Source: Prostheceraeus crozeri
Taxonomy: Eukaryota > Platyhelminthes > Polycladida > Euryleptidae
Direction of reading: 5' to 3'
Length of the DNA stretch: 64,000 nt
Assembly: GCA_907163375.1 (NCBI GenBank)
Contig: CAJQUW010001698.1
Coordinates: forward strand, 1 to 64,000
The translations under genes were made by a program, and so were the position numbers. Shown here in pieces: positions 9,680-19,170 of the stretch (its first letter is position 1; each line of letters opens with the position of its first letter). Below the pieces are notes generated by a model. That model made no database searches and was not told where the DNA came from. It saw only the letters and a program-made list of their open reading frames with translations.

Positions 9680-10613
9680 TTGGACAATAACATCAAGCTG
9701 ATTCCAAATCTGGCCTCCGTTTACCAATCCGAGCCTTCATTCGCCCGCTGGAGCTGTTTCTTGGGAAATTCTAACTCTGTCGTTTTTCGCCAATGTCCTA
9801 AAATCTTAAATGGCGTCTCACATCTAAACGAAGACAGATATGAACAAGCCGTTTCTTTCAGTGAATTTGTCTCACTCTTAGCTTTCAAACGAGCTATTGC
9901 ACGACAAAATCCGTCTACTAGAAGCAAAGTTGGAAGGTCGGTGCCGAGGGGGGGACGTCAGCGAAACTTTTTCTCTCCGATGGCGTTCAAATTCACCATA
10001 CCGATGCAGAATTTCACGCTGAATCCGAATCTGGCGTCCGTTTTCCCATCCGATGGTTCGTTTTGGCGCTACAGCCCAAAACGTCCAAAATTCTAACTCT
10101 GTCGTTTTTTCGAAAAATGTTGAAAATTTTTTCTCTCCGATTGACTTGAAACTCACCATGTTGATAGAGAATTTCATGCTGATTCCAAATCTGAAATCCG
10201 TTTTCCCATCCGATGCTTCGTTTTGACGCTAGAGCCCAAAACGTCCAAAATTCTAACTCTGTCGTTTTTTCGCCAATCTCCCAAATCTTAAATGGTGTCT
10301 CACATCTAAACGAAGACAGATATGAACAAGCCGTTTCTTTCAGTGAATTTGTCTCACTCTTAGCTTTCAAACGAGCTATTGCACGACAAAATCCGTCCAC
10401 TAGAAGCAAAGTTGGAAGGTCGGTGCCAAAGGGGGGGGACGTCAGCGAAACTTTTTCTCTCCGATTGACTTGAAATTCACCATACCGATGCAGAATTTCA
10501 CGCTGAATCCGAATCTGGCGTCCGTTTTCCCATCCGATGGTTCGTTTTGGCGCTACAGCCCAAAACGTCCAAAATTCTAACTCTGTCGGTTTTTCGAAAA
10601 TCATCACACACTA
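9680..10613. repeat. Subterminal direct repeats of copy A
   Basis: Two units of about 480 bp share runs such as ATTCTAACTCTGTCG and a 7-9 base G tract followed by GACGTCAGCGAAAC. The open frames crossing this block are repeat shadows. Related segments occur inside both terminal repeats of copy B. Confidence 0.8.
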
Positions 10614-10843
10614 TAGCCTCAAGTCAAAACCTGGCGGTCACCCAAGTCCACCACGACACTCTGTCGTTCCAGAGGGGGGGGGGACGTCAGCGAACCTTTC
10701 GGACCCACTTGGCCGGCACACCACGACACTCTGTCGTTCCAGAGGGGGGTAGTCAGACTCGAAGCACCACGGCGGCCGACCACGACACTCTGTCGTTCCA
10801 GAGGGGGGCGCGCCGGTCGAGTGTTCGCCGTTTTCTTACTACT
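10614..10843. repeat. Right terminal inverted repeat of copy A (outer part)
   Basis: It starts at the CACACACTATAGCCTCAAG block also found in copy B. It contains three hairpin-plus-G-run units (CTCTG, six bases, CAGAG, then G6-10). It ends with the Polinton terminus CTTACTACT. The internal bases have diverged from copy B more than the genes have. Confidence 0.75.
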
Positions 10844-12512
10844 TTTGATAACATCAAGACACAAAAATTAGTTGAATGTGATAGACTGGGTGGCATTCAT
10901 ATGTGCGGCAAGAAAGAGTTACGGCGTGAGGTTGTTCTGCAAAGGGGCACTGAAAATCGGCTAGAAGGAAGAGTGGTTGGAATCAAACACGAAATAAAGG
11001 TGTCCTGATTCACTACATTCTCGAAAAGTCTCGTTGCCATTACTCTGCGTATTAACGATTGATCATCTTCGGAATGAATACACTTTTTCTTTTGTACGTG
11101 CTTGATTCTGACATCTAACTTCCTTTTCGGCGGATGCTTCCACAATTTTCAGATTTTCAAGTATTTCCTTTCAATCTGTTTTGTTATTGATGATCACCTT
11201 TTACGTATATACATTGTACAATAACGGCTTCTTGATATTTATCCAAATAGCATATCTGCGCATGTATAGTGCATCTGCGTAATTTATGCCAATAACTCGT
11301 TGTGCAAGCATCAATTTATTGTTAATTTGACATTTTTTTATATTTTATTGATAGCTTACTGTCATTCCCTGTGTTAGGCCATATTGCAATTTTCCTTTGA
11401 TGCTTCGTAGTGCTCTTTTAAATAATGCATTGTTAATTTTTCTCGACAATTCTGTTTTTATTTTTTCCAGCTTCTTTAACCTTCTACAAATTGAATTGCA
11501 TTTTCCGCAAATTGCTGAATTTTTGGTTTTAGTTTCTGCAATACCGGGACAATGGAAAAACCAGGACGCCTGATCAGCCAAAAAGCCGCCTTAAATCGAT
11601 GCTATAATTCGATATCTGTGTAGGAAAAATAAAATATTATTCGAGCTTTTGAACGAGTGCAGTTAACAAGAGAAAATCGCTTGTTTCAAGGACAGTCTCT
11701 GTGTGCTATTATGTCCACTTGTAAGCACGTGAGCTAATATACCGATAAAAGCGCATCAAACGTCATTTCCCCCTTTATTTTCATTATAGAGTACTCCCCT
11801 TACATTCATTTGATATTAGTTATCTGCTGATTGCTTTGTTGATTACGGGCTTCCATCTGAAGTAGGCTCAGTTCTCCCTACATCATATGAAAAGATGTTG
11901 CGTCATGCCCATGAACAACGTTAAACAAAATGGTTCGGAAGAGTCCACATCCATAGGTCCGGTGAGTCACTATATAGTTACCTTGAGATCCGTATTATAC
12001 AGGAGTCTGTCGTGCAAAACGGTCCACTTTGAAGATCCGAAAGGGTCCGTGTCTTCATAGGGACTAATGTAGATATTAATTGAGTTTCAAGTTTGAGGCA
12101 TTCAAATTAGCCTTAACTTTGTCCAGTTCATTACCATACCTTCACCAGATTAATCCTTGTGTTGCTCAAACAATCTTTCCTTATGAGATATGACTGACAA
12201 TCACTTGATTGATGTGTCAACGTATATGAAATTTCTTACAGGATGTTTGCAAATAAAAAATTTCAATGAAAATAGGAATATTTGTATGAAATGTGTCAAT
12301 TGTCTAGTAAGTTAAAATAGAACTGCAACATTGTAGGAATATGATAACACAACTTTAATGAAACATTGAGTACCGTTTCTTGAAAATTATCCTTCAAATC
12401 ATTATTCAAATCGGCCGACAGAACTGTAGAATATCACTGAAAGTTTGCATTTGTATTTATATTTCAAAATAAGCTCCAATCGGAGCAATCTGTACAATGC
12501 TGCAAAAAAATA
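10844..12512. other. Host spacer between Polinton A and the Tc1-type element
   Basis: This is AT-rich DNA without a convincing gene. A 78-residue minus frame (11345-11581) has a CGKCNSIC pattern that could be a transposase-derived zinc-binding scrap, but nothing extends it. No terminal repeats were recognised. Confidence 0.5.
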
Positions 12513-13086
12513 CAGATTGTTTCATAAAAAATTGATCACCCTTAAACATCGCCTTTACTTCAATTTTGTCTAACTCCGCCAAACTTGAACGAATTTCTCT
12601 GAAATTTGGAAGATATGTCAGATGTGCTTACTAATATCATTGTTGGAAATTTCAAGCATGAATATTGAGTTGTTTTCCTGTTATAGATAAAAAAGTAGTA
12701 GATAATTTGATCTTCATTTAACAATGTTACACAAAATCATACCTCACTCTTATAAAATTACATTTGTTTCCTTTGTTATGTAATATGTTGTTCTACAAGC
12801 CAAAAGCTATCAAGCAAAACAAAATTAAAGAAAATCGGTCAATCAGAGCCAGTATAGCACCATTATTCATCAACAATAATGTACCTGCTACATGTGATTA
12901 ACTGGACTTCATGTTCCATAGCTCCCTGACTTCGTTGCGGTGGTGTTGGCAGCACTCCTGATTGCTTTCAGCTAGAAATCTATCTCTTACCGGTTGAAAG
13001 CAATACAAAGCACAAATGAACAATAACGAGATCGCATTCACAAAAGGCAAAGTGTCAGCCTTGCTTTTAGAAAACTAGGGTTTTCT

Positions 13087-13411
13087 TTGCGAGCTACAAG
13101 CAAGCGACTAAATGTCCCTTACACAAATGTGCATCGATGGTATAATGATGATTTTCGACTCTGTCGTAATGAGGGCTCTGGCCGTCCACGCAAAACATCC
13201 AAACGTAGAGACCGCCTAATTTTGAGATTTGTTAAAGTTGATCCAAGTCTCTCGTTAACTGAGATGGCTGCACTACTCTCGTCTATTTCTAAGTCCACTA
13301 TTCGTAGAAGACTTATTGAGTCGAATTTCAAGAGCTGTAAGAGGCCCTCTCAGATCGAATTATCAGATCAGCATACAAAAAGACGTCTCAGATGGGCAAT
13401 AAGTCATTGTC
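13087..13411 (+). pseudogene. Tc1-type transposase, N-terminal DNA-binding fragment
   Basis: The translation shows two helix-turn-helix-like segments typical of Tc1 transposases: a Y-x-N-V-H-R-W-type recognition helix, a GRPRKTSKRRDR hinge, then a SLSLTEMA and SKSTIRRRL helix pair. The reading frame upstream of 13087 carries stops. The DDE catalytic domain is absent. After the Polinton only the last codons and the stop (to about 37617) remain. It is non-functional but could still carry transposase-binding ends. Confidence 0.85.
13406..13411. repeat. Target site duplication of Polinton B, left (ATTGTC)
   Basis: ATTGTC directly precedes the left terminus AGTAGTAAGC. The same six bases follow the right terminus at 37558-37563. 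Six-base duplications are the hallmark of Polinton integrase. Confidence 0.95.
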
Positions 13412-14184
13412 AGTAGTAAGCAAAACTCCACTTCTGGACCGCGCAAGATGGCGGCCATCGCTGCGTCCCCCCCCCCTCTGGCACGGCAGAGTGTCGTGGT
13501 CGGCCGCCGTGGTGCTTCGTGTCTGAGTCCCCCCCCCTCTGGAACGACAGAGGTTGTGGTCTGTCGTGGTGTGCCGGCCAGGTGGGTCCACGTTCACAAC
13601 ATGTTCGCTGACGTCCCCCCCCCTCTGCAACGACAGAGTGTGAGACTCGGGTGAGTTGGTCCGACCGCCTGGTTGACGTGGGCGACCGTCTAGGTTGACG
13701 TGGGCGACCGCCAGGATTAGTCTTGAGGCTATAGTGTGTGATGTTTTTGGTGCAATCTGCTGAATGTTGGGTTGTAAAATGGGTTGTTTCGAGTGGAAGG
13801 AGTGGTCGGATGAGAAAACGGAGGTCAGATTCGGATTCAGCGTGAAATTCTGCATCGGTAGGGTGAGTTTCAAGGCAATCGGTGAGAAAAAATTTTCAAC
13901 ATTTTTCGAAAAACGACAGAGTTAGAATTTGGGACGTTTTGGTGTGTAGCGCCCAAACGAAGCATCGGATGAGAAAACGGAGGCCAGATTCGGAATCTAC
14001 GTGAAATTTTGGGTTAGGAAGGATGTTTCCAGCGAAATCGGAGAGAAAAAATTTTCGGCTGACGTCCCCCCCCCCTGGACAGCTTGCTTCCAGTGGACGG
14101 ATTTTGTCGTGCGATAGCTCGTTTGAAAGCTAAGAGTGAGACAAATTCAGTGAAAGAATCGGCTTGTTCCTATCTGTCTTCGTT
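13412..14184. repeat. Left terminal inverted repeat of Polinton B
   Basis: It is the reverse complement of 36831-37557. It contains three C-run/hairpin units, the AGACGGTCGCCCACGTCAA-type short repeats and a segment of about 180 bp not present in the right repeat. The right repeat instead has one extra copy of a hairpin-unit block, so the two repeats differ in internal unit number and not in outer sequence. Confidence 0.92.
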
Positions 14185-15510
14185 CAAAAGTTAGAGCGGT
14201 TACAAGATTTTAGGTCGGAGCTCGCTCACCTGAAAAAATCCTAAGTGTCAGAGTGACTTTGTATGGGTAAAATTTTGAAAATTTTCCAAAGTGTGGAATT
14301 TCGACCTGGGACCGTCACCAAAACATTTTTCATCAAATTTCACTGACCCCCCCCCGACAACAATCTTCTAACTTTGGTTCTAGTGGACGGATTTTGTCTT
14401 ACAGCTACTCGTTTGAAAGAGGAGAAAAAACTGCTCGACAACATTTTTTGTTGCGAGTCAATCGGACCAGCCGTTCACAAGTTAGAGCGGTTACAAGATT
14501 TTAGGTCGGAGCTCGCTCACCTGAAAAATCCTAAGTGTCAGAGTGACTTTGTATGGGTAAAATTTTGAAAATTTTCCAAAGTGTGGAATTTCGACCTGGG
14601 ACCGTCACCAAAACATTTTTCATCAAATTTCACTGACCCCCCCCCCGACAACAATCTTCTAACTTTGGTTCTAGTGGACGGATTTTGTCTTACAGCTACT
14701 CGTTTGAAAGAGGAGAAAAAACTGCTCGACAACATTTTTTGTTGCGAGTCAATCGGACCAGCCGTTCACAAGTTAGAGCGGTTACAAGATTTTAGGTCGG
14801 AGCTCGCTCACCTGAAAAATCCTAAGTGTCAGAGTGACTTTGTATGGGTAAAATTTTGAAAATTTTCCAAAGTGTGGAATTTCGACCTGGGACCGTCACC
14901 AAAACATTTTTCATCAAATTTCACTGACCTCCCCCCCCCTGGACAGCTAGCTTCTATCTTGGCTTCTAGTGGACGGATTTTCTCGTGCAATAGCTCGTTT
15001 GAAAGCTAAGAGTGAGACAAATTCAGTGAAAGAATCGGCTTGTTCCTATCTGTCTTCGTTCAAAAGTTAGAGCGGTTACAAGATTTTAGGTCGGAGCTCG
15101 CTCACCTGAAAAAATCCTAAGTGTCAGAGTGACTTTGTATGGGTAAAATTTTGAAAATTTTCCAAAGTGTGGAATTTCGACCTGGGACCGTCACCAAAAC
15201 ATTTTTCATCAAATTTCACTGACCTCCCCCCCCCTGGACAGCTAGCTTCTATCTTGGCTTCTAGTGGACGGATTTTCTCGTGCAATAGCTCGTTTGAAAG
15301 CTAAGAGTGAGACAAATTCAGTGAAAGAATCGGCTTGTTCCTATCTGTCTTCGTTCAAAAGTTAGAGCGGTTACAAGATTTTAGGTCGGAGCTCGCTCAC
15401 CTGAAAAAATCCTAAGTGTCAGAGTGACTTTGTATGGGTAAAATTTTGAAAATTTTCCAAAGTGTGGAATTTCGACCTGGGACCGTCACCAAAACATTTT
15501 TCATCAAATT
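14185..15510. repeat. Five direct repeats of about 293 bp with C runs
   Basis: Units start at AGTTAGAGCGGTTACAAG near 14187, 14479, 14770, 15063 and 15360, a period of about 291-297 bp. Each carries a conserved GGTCGGAGCTCGCTCACCTG box. All but the last pass through a run of 8-9 C between TTTCACTGAC and the next unit. Units fall into two subtypes by the bases after the C run (GACAACAATC or TGGACAGCTAGC). The short frames crossing the array are repeat shadows. Confidence 0.9.
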
Positions 15511-15645
15511 TCTCTGAACGAGGGGGGGGGAGGTCAGTGAAATTTGATGAAAAATGTTTTGGTTAAGGTCCCAGGTTGAAATTCGGAAGTTTTAAATTTT
15601 TCAAAATTTTCACCACACTGGAGCTCTCACACTTAGGAATTTTTT
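15405..15645. repeat. Long imperfect palindrome at the inner edge of the repeat array
   Basis: Arms of about 110 bp (15405-15513 and 15530-15645) are inverted copies of the 293-bp unit, from the TCCTAAGTGTCAGAG box through ACCAAAACATTTTTCATC. The arms flank a short centre with a G run. The structure could form a cruciform or hairpin. Confidence 0.8.
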
Positions 15646-15818
15646 CACTTGTGGCATGTTACATGGACATGTGCTGGCGGACCAACTTCCCGTGGTCATA
15701 TGAGAATGGTTCAGGTGTCATATTGTAAAGAATGATGAGACAAATCGTTTGCAACAAACCGGATGTCGCTACGATGAATACTTTCGGAGATAGAGCCATT
15801 TTAAGTTTTCTTCCGAGC

Positions 15819-16398
15819 ATATATAAACCCCCGACAACGTAAGTCTGATCACTTCATCGAAAGACGAGGTAAGCGACGGTCGTCGCTCTGAGCTCCCGAT
15901 ATCGGGTGCAAAGGACTCTATCTTTTGAAGTAGGCAAGCTATCTTGCTACTTCAAAGTTTGTATGATAGAGTTTGATAGTGTCTTTACTACTGATAAAAT
16001 TTTTTAAAAGTAGTATGAGTAGTAAAATGCGGAATTTTTTAAAAATTCTTAATTTTCACTTTTTTCAAAGTTTTAACATATAGACTAAGGTTTTCAAGTA
16101 TCCTGAGTTCAAATATGCTATCAGATTTGAAATTTAACTAAGTCTAAGGCAGCTTTGAGGGGTTAGATCCCAGCTACTGATCACTACCTTTGACTCGGCG
16201 TTCCTGTTACCACTTCGGGGCAGTGACAATGATGTCTTCAGCTGTAAAGAGCGGGTATCGGGGAAGATCTCTCACTTCCCTAGTGATCGGTACAAGGCCT
16301 TCGGGCTGTCGACGGGATCGAGTGCCACTCACTACACTCTTTAGGAATATGACTGTACTACATGATTCCAAACTTATACAAATTTCATTATCTTACAG
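15819..16398 (+). promoter_or_regulatory. TATA promoter, 5' exon and 5'-UTR intron of the coiled-coil gene
   Basis: CATATATAAA at 15819-15828 is a strong TATA box. An initiator-like TCACTTCATC follows about 28 bp downstream. A short 5' exon ends at 15868 before GTAAGC. The matching acceptor TCTTACAG ends at 16398, giving a 530-bp intron just before the ATG at 16417. The intron contains a GC-richer stretch (16150-16340) that I do not recognise. Confidence 0.6.
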
Positions 16399-16416
16399 TT
16401 CACAATAAAATCTAAG

Positions 16417-17595
16417 ATGGCCAATGACAAAAATCGTAAATATCATATCAAAATGTGCTCTTGTGGGCGAGTTAATCGCAGTGCGGACGCCAAAGCTCAT
16501 GTGAAGAAGGCGGGCACCGGCCACATGATTGTCTTGAATAGGGTTGCTTGCGTAAAGTGTAGAGTGCTGAAGGGTGATGAGGATGAGGTGCGGTTTTACA
16601 GAGTGCATGCTGACTGTAGTGGTGGTTTAGTGACTGATTTGAGATTTACGCAGTTGATTGTGGAAGAGAGGGAGCGAATGTTGGCGAATGTTGCGAATGT
16701 TGTTGAGAATGTTGTTGAGAATGTTGTTGAGAATGATGAGTTGGCGAGAGCGGTTGCGTCGTTGGAGGGTGAGATTGAGCAGCGGAAGAGAGTGCTTGAG
16801 AGTGATGATGAGGATGATGTGGATTTAGATAGGGAGCGTGTGAGGAAGCGTGTGAGGAAGTTGAGCTCTTCGTCATCGGAGGTGTCCAACATCGTCATCA
16901 CCGACCCCCCGAAGAGCTCATCTTCCCCAAAAGTGAAGAGTGGTGGGATTCGTATGCAGTCGGCGAGGTGGTTGAAGGATGAAGAGAAGAGACATGTTTC
17001 GCAGCAGATGGCGCATGAGTTGTTAGTGAATAAGTTTGAGAGTTTGAAGAAAGTGAAGGATGAAGTTGTGAAGGAGTTGGATGAGTTGAAAAAGAAGGAT
17101 TTGAAGTCGAAGGAGGTGGCGGATGAAAACATTAGAATGAGGCGTTGTGTGACTGATTTGAAGAATAAGACGCGAGAGTTGGAAGAGAAGAATGATGCGT
17201 GTGAGAAGAGGGCGAGTGCTGCGGAGAGAAGAATGAGAGATGCAGAGGCGAAGTTTGAGGAGATGATGAAGGAGATGAGTGTGTTGAGAGCGAGGAATGT
17301 TGAGTTGGAGAGGACTGTGGCTCGGCGGGGTGATGAGAGGCAGGCGTGTGAGAAGTTGGAGCGCATGAGGGATGAGTGGGAACGTGTGAATGAGGATCGT
17401 TTGTTTGAATTTCACATCCCTATTCGGGACAATCATTTGGCCGGCGAAGTACTCGTAAACCAGAATTTAGACGAATCCATCCTATGCTACAATGGTCATC
17501 CCACGAAAAAATGCCTCCACGCCAGCTTACGAATGCGCGGCCATCTACACAAATTTTCGATTCGGAAACGCGCGAGACTACCTAAGGATGACTAA
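16417..17595 (+). CDS. Zinc-motif plus coiled-coil protein, unrecognised
   Basis: This 392-residue protein belongs to no family I recognise. The N-terminal 70 residues hold C14-x-C16, H28, H36 and C45-x2-C48, a likely zinc site. Residues 90-105 repeat NVVEN. An acidic/basic Ser-rich linker (125-175) contains an arginine-rich RKRVRKRVRK-type segment. Residues about 195-345 are a long Glu/Lys/Arg heptad-like coiled coil. Codons are strongly G-ended (GTG, TTG, GAG), quite unlike the A/T-ended neighbours, which suggests a separate origin or strand-biased mutation. It has a TATA box and 5'-UTR intron upstream. Four bases past the stop is a GTAAGT...TTGCAG intron (17600-17660), then the first histone-type stem-loop. 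The minus-strand frame opposite is a Ser-rich shadow. Confidence 0.65.
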   Translation: MANDKNRKYHIKMCSCGRVNRSADAKAHVKKAGTGHMIVLNRVACVKCRVLKGDEDEVRFYRVHADCSGGLVTDLRFTQLIVEERERMLANVANVVENVVENVVENDELARAVASLEGEIEQRKRVLESDDEDDVDLDRERVRKRVRKLSSSSSEVSNIVITDPPKSSSSPKVKSGGIRMQSARWLKDEEKRHVSQQMAHELLVNKFESLKKVKDEVVKELDELKKKDLKSKEVADENIRMRRCVTDLKNKTRELEEKNDACEKRASAAERRMRDAEAKFEEMMKEMSVLRARNVELERTVARRGDERQACEKLERMRDEWERVNEDRLFEFHIPIRDNHLAGEVLVNQNLDESILCYNGHPTKKCLHASLRMRGHLHKFSIRKRARLPKDD

Positions 17596-17712
17596 CTTGG
17601 TAAGTGAAAAAGTAAATAAGATAGTATATCCTATTCTAACACATATCATTTTCATTGCAGATCTTTGCCCGCCTTCACCACCCCATCACGTCACTCCCGA
17701 GAACGAACCATC

Positions 17713-17728
17713 GGCTCTCTTAAGGGCC
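17713..17728 (+). terminator. Histone-type 3'-end stem-loop, copy 1
   Basis: GGCTCT-CTTA-AGGGCC forms a 6-bp stem (one G-T pair) with a 4-base loop, followed by ACC and about 12 bases later by purine-rich GGGGCAAGACATGATAGAA. This is the layout of metazoan replication-dependent histone mRNA ends (stem-loop, ACCA, downstream purine element). It lies about 55 nt after the coiled-coil gene's stop once the 3'-UTR intron is removed. No AATAAA lies nearby. It is part of a 144-bp module at 17693-17836. Confidence 0.55.
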
Positions 17729-17852
17729 ACCTAGGGGCAAGACATGATAGAACCTCCACGCGGTTTGCCCTGGGCAGTCTTCGGACTGGCGAATACTATC
17801 ATTAAGTTGAATCTGCTATCAGTCAACTTGAACGTTGCGTCGCGTTAGAGGG

Positions 17853-17861
17853 GTATATAAA
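17853..17861 (+). promoter_or_regulatory. TATA box of the 88-residue gene
   Basis: GTATATAAA is followed 18 bp later by TCATTTCATTTCATTTC, an initiator-like repeat, and by the ATG at 17893. The promoter directly follows the end of stem-loop module 1, so each gene here is a compact promoter-gene-stem-loop cassette. Confidence 0.7.
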
Positions 17862-17892
17862 CCACTGCCTCTCATTTCATTTCATTTCAATC

Positions 17893-18159
17893 ATGCAGAC
17901 GCCGAACAGTCAAGTCAGCTCTCCTCGCGGACCGCAGTTAAGGCCGCGAAATTTATTTGAGGAGTTCGTCAGGCTAGAGGAGCAAGACAGAGTCCACAAC
18001 AATCTTGCTCGGATTGGCAATCCGATGACAGCAACTGCTGCCAATCCAACGGAATGGCGCTACATTCCACTCTATACTCACATGCCAGTTAGTGTGGAAG
18101 TCGACAGTGCTACCAAAGAGAGAGTCTTTGACTCTCTCAGCAGAATTGGTAGGCTGTAG
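17893..18159 (+). CDS. Small protein (88 aa), unrecognised
   Basis: The protein is hydrophilic and mildly acidic, with no membrane segment. A Pro/Ser-rich N-terminus (residues 1-16) is followed by a probable helix with FEEFVRLEEQDRV (22-34) and a TEWRYIPLY segment (53-61). Nothing ties it to histones or any family I know. Support comes from context: a TATA box 40 bp upstream, an uninterrupted frame, and a histone-type stem-loop beginning 28 nt after the stop. The similar cassette layout of the next gene suggests duplication of the regulatory parts while the coding parts diverged or were exchanged. Confidence 0.6.
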   Translation: MQTPNSQVSSPRGPQLRPRNLFEEFVRLEEQDRVHNNLARIGNPMTATAANPTEWRYIPLYTHMPVSVEVDSATKERVFDSLSRIGRL

Positions 18160-18186
18160 GATGACGACTCCCGAGAACGAACCATC

Positions 18187-18202
18187 GGCTCTCTTAAGGG
18201 CC
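18187..18202 (+). terminator. Histone-type 3'-end stem-loop, copy 2
   Basis: The stem, loop, ACCA flank and purine-rich downstream element are the same as in copy 1. It lies 28 nt after the stop of the 88-residue gene. The surrounding module is 18167-18309. A second inverted pair in each module (AAGTTGA ... TCAACTT, 12-base loop) lies near its downstream end. Confidence 0.6.
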
Positions 18203-18375
18203 ACCATGGGGCAAGACATGATAGAACCTCCTCGCGGTTTGCCCTGGGCAGTCTTCGGACTGGCGAATACTATCATTAAGTTGAATCTGCTATCAGTCAA
18301 CTTGAACATTATGCAGTCGATTGCTATCCCTGAAGCATTCTGATTCGCTGTTGAGCAATTCATTGTTGAAAACCC

Positions 18376-18382
18376 TATATAA
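18376..18382 (+). promoter_or_regulatory. TATA box of the 83-residue gene
   Basis: TATATAAG is followed about 28 bp later by a TCATTCAATT initiator-like motif, with the ATG at 18424. The spacing matches the other cassettes. Confidence 0.7.
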
Positions 18383-18423
18383 GCCAGAAGATTGTAGCGC
18401 TTCTCATTCAATTTGAAGTCACG

Positions 18424-18675
18424 ATGGAAGCGACATCTGCCGACAATATTCCCGTCTTCACTGATGAAGACAACGGTATTCCCGAGTTCGTCATCCTCGA
18501 CGAGTGGGATGAGGATGAGAAGAAGGGGAAGATCAAGAGGATCGTTTGGACGGATGAGGTGTGGACTCCAAATACCACCCGCATCCGAAAGGTGCCAGAT
18601 GCACCACCACGGCTTAGGCGGTATAGGGTATACGAGAACCTAACCGTCATACCTATTGACTATTCAAGCCAATAG
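18424..18675 (+). CDS. Small acidic protein (83 aa), unrecognised
   Basis: The N-terminal half is strongly acidic (residues 8-32, with DEWDEDEKK at 26-34) and the C-terminal half is Arg/Pro-rich with no hydrophobic segment. I do not recognise the family. An acidic-plus-basic layout would suit a chaperone-like or activation-type protein, but that is only a guess. The gene has its own TATA box, and its stop lies 31 nt before a histone-type stem-loop. Confidence 0.6.
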   Translation: MEATSADNIPVFTDEDNGIPEFVILDEWDEDEKKGKIKRIVWTDEVWTPNTTRIRKVPDAPPRLRRYRVYENLTVIPIDYSSQ

Positions 18676-18705
18676 TCATCTTGTTACTCCCGAGAACGAA
18701 CCATC

Positions 18706-18721
18706 GGCTCTCTTAAGGGCC
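18706..18721 (+). terminator. Histone-type 3'-end stem-loop, copy 3
   Basis: This third copy sits in module 18686-18830, 31 nt after the stop of the 83-residue gene. The stem and flanks are identical to copy 2. The nearest plus-strand AATAAA is more than 1 kb downstream, near 19821. Confidence 0.6.
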
Positions 18722-18830
18722 ACCATGGGGCAAGACATGATAGAACCTCCTCGCGGTTTGCCCTGGGCAGTCTTCGGACTGGCGAATACTATCATTAAGT
18801 TGAATCTGCTATCAGTCAACTTGAACGTTG

Positions 18831-19170
18831 CAAATGAAGTTCGGTGTAATACTTCCTTTCGACGGGCGTTCCTGTAAAGGGCGGCGGTGAAACCCGTAGC
18901 TATGTATACCGCAAGGGACATTCGGCAATGGTCAATCTTGTTAAACCTCTCTGCGTCATGTTTGCAAGTGATTGCCTCTGTCTCAACGTAGCATGCATTC
19001 GCGTCAGGGCGACATTTAGCCAACTGTCGAAGGTTGCCTAAAACTTTCCATTGCATACGTTATGAGAACCATGAGTTCTACCTGTCTCTATCAATGAGAC
19101 GAATTGATGAATGGAATGAAATGGGAGGACACTCACGCGCCACACGCAACATAACACACTTCTCTCTTCC
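18831..19170. other. Spacer after stem-loop module 3
   Basis: There is no gene here. The GGCGGCGGTGAAACCCGTAG region near 18880 is GC-richer than its surroundings and ends in no recognisable structure. Confidence 0.4.

Larger units (their letters stand above)
1..10843. mobile_element. Polinton/Maverick copy A, right-hand part, entering from the window edge
   Basis: Bases 1-10843 run parallel to 26777-37557 of the complete copy B, gene for gene and in the same orientation, with a few differences per hundred bases by eye. The right end closes with the same terminal bases as copy B (CTTACTACT). The left half with the polymerase gene is outside the window or missing. The other end is not visible, so its target duplication cannot be checked. 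Several genes are uninterrupted and others are degraded; I estimate four to six breaks. It is a recent fossil. Confidence 0.93.

Noticed and set aside
11345-11581. Host zinc-binding gene (CGKCNSIC frame)
   Set aside because: Too short, no flanking exons, and only a loose cysteine pattern.
16596-17366. 256-residue Ser/Leu-rich minus frame opposite the coiled-coil gene
   Set aside because: Its composition is the mirror of G-biased GAG/TTG codons on the other strand. No promoter or domain supports it.
17893-18675. Idea that the three stem-loop genes are histone genes
   Set aside because: The products lack any histone-fold or H1-like pattern. Only the 3' ends look histone-like.
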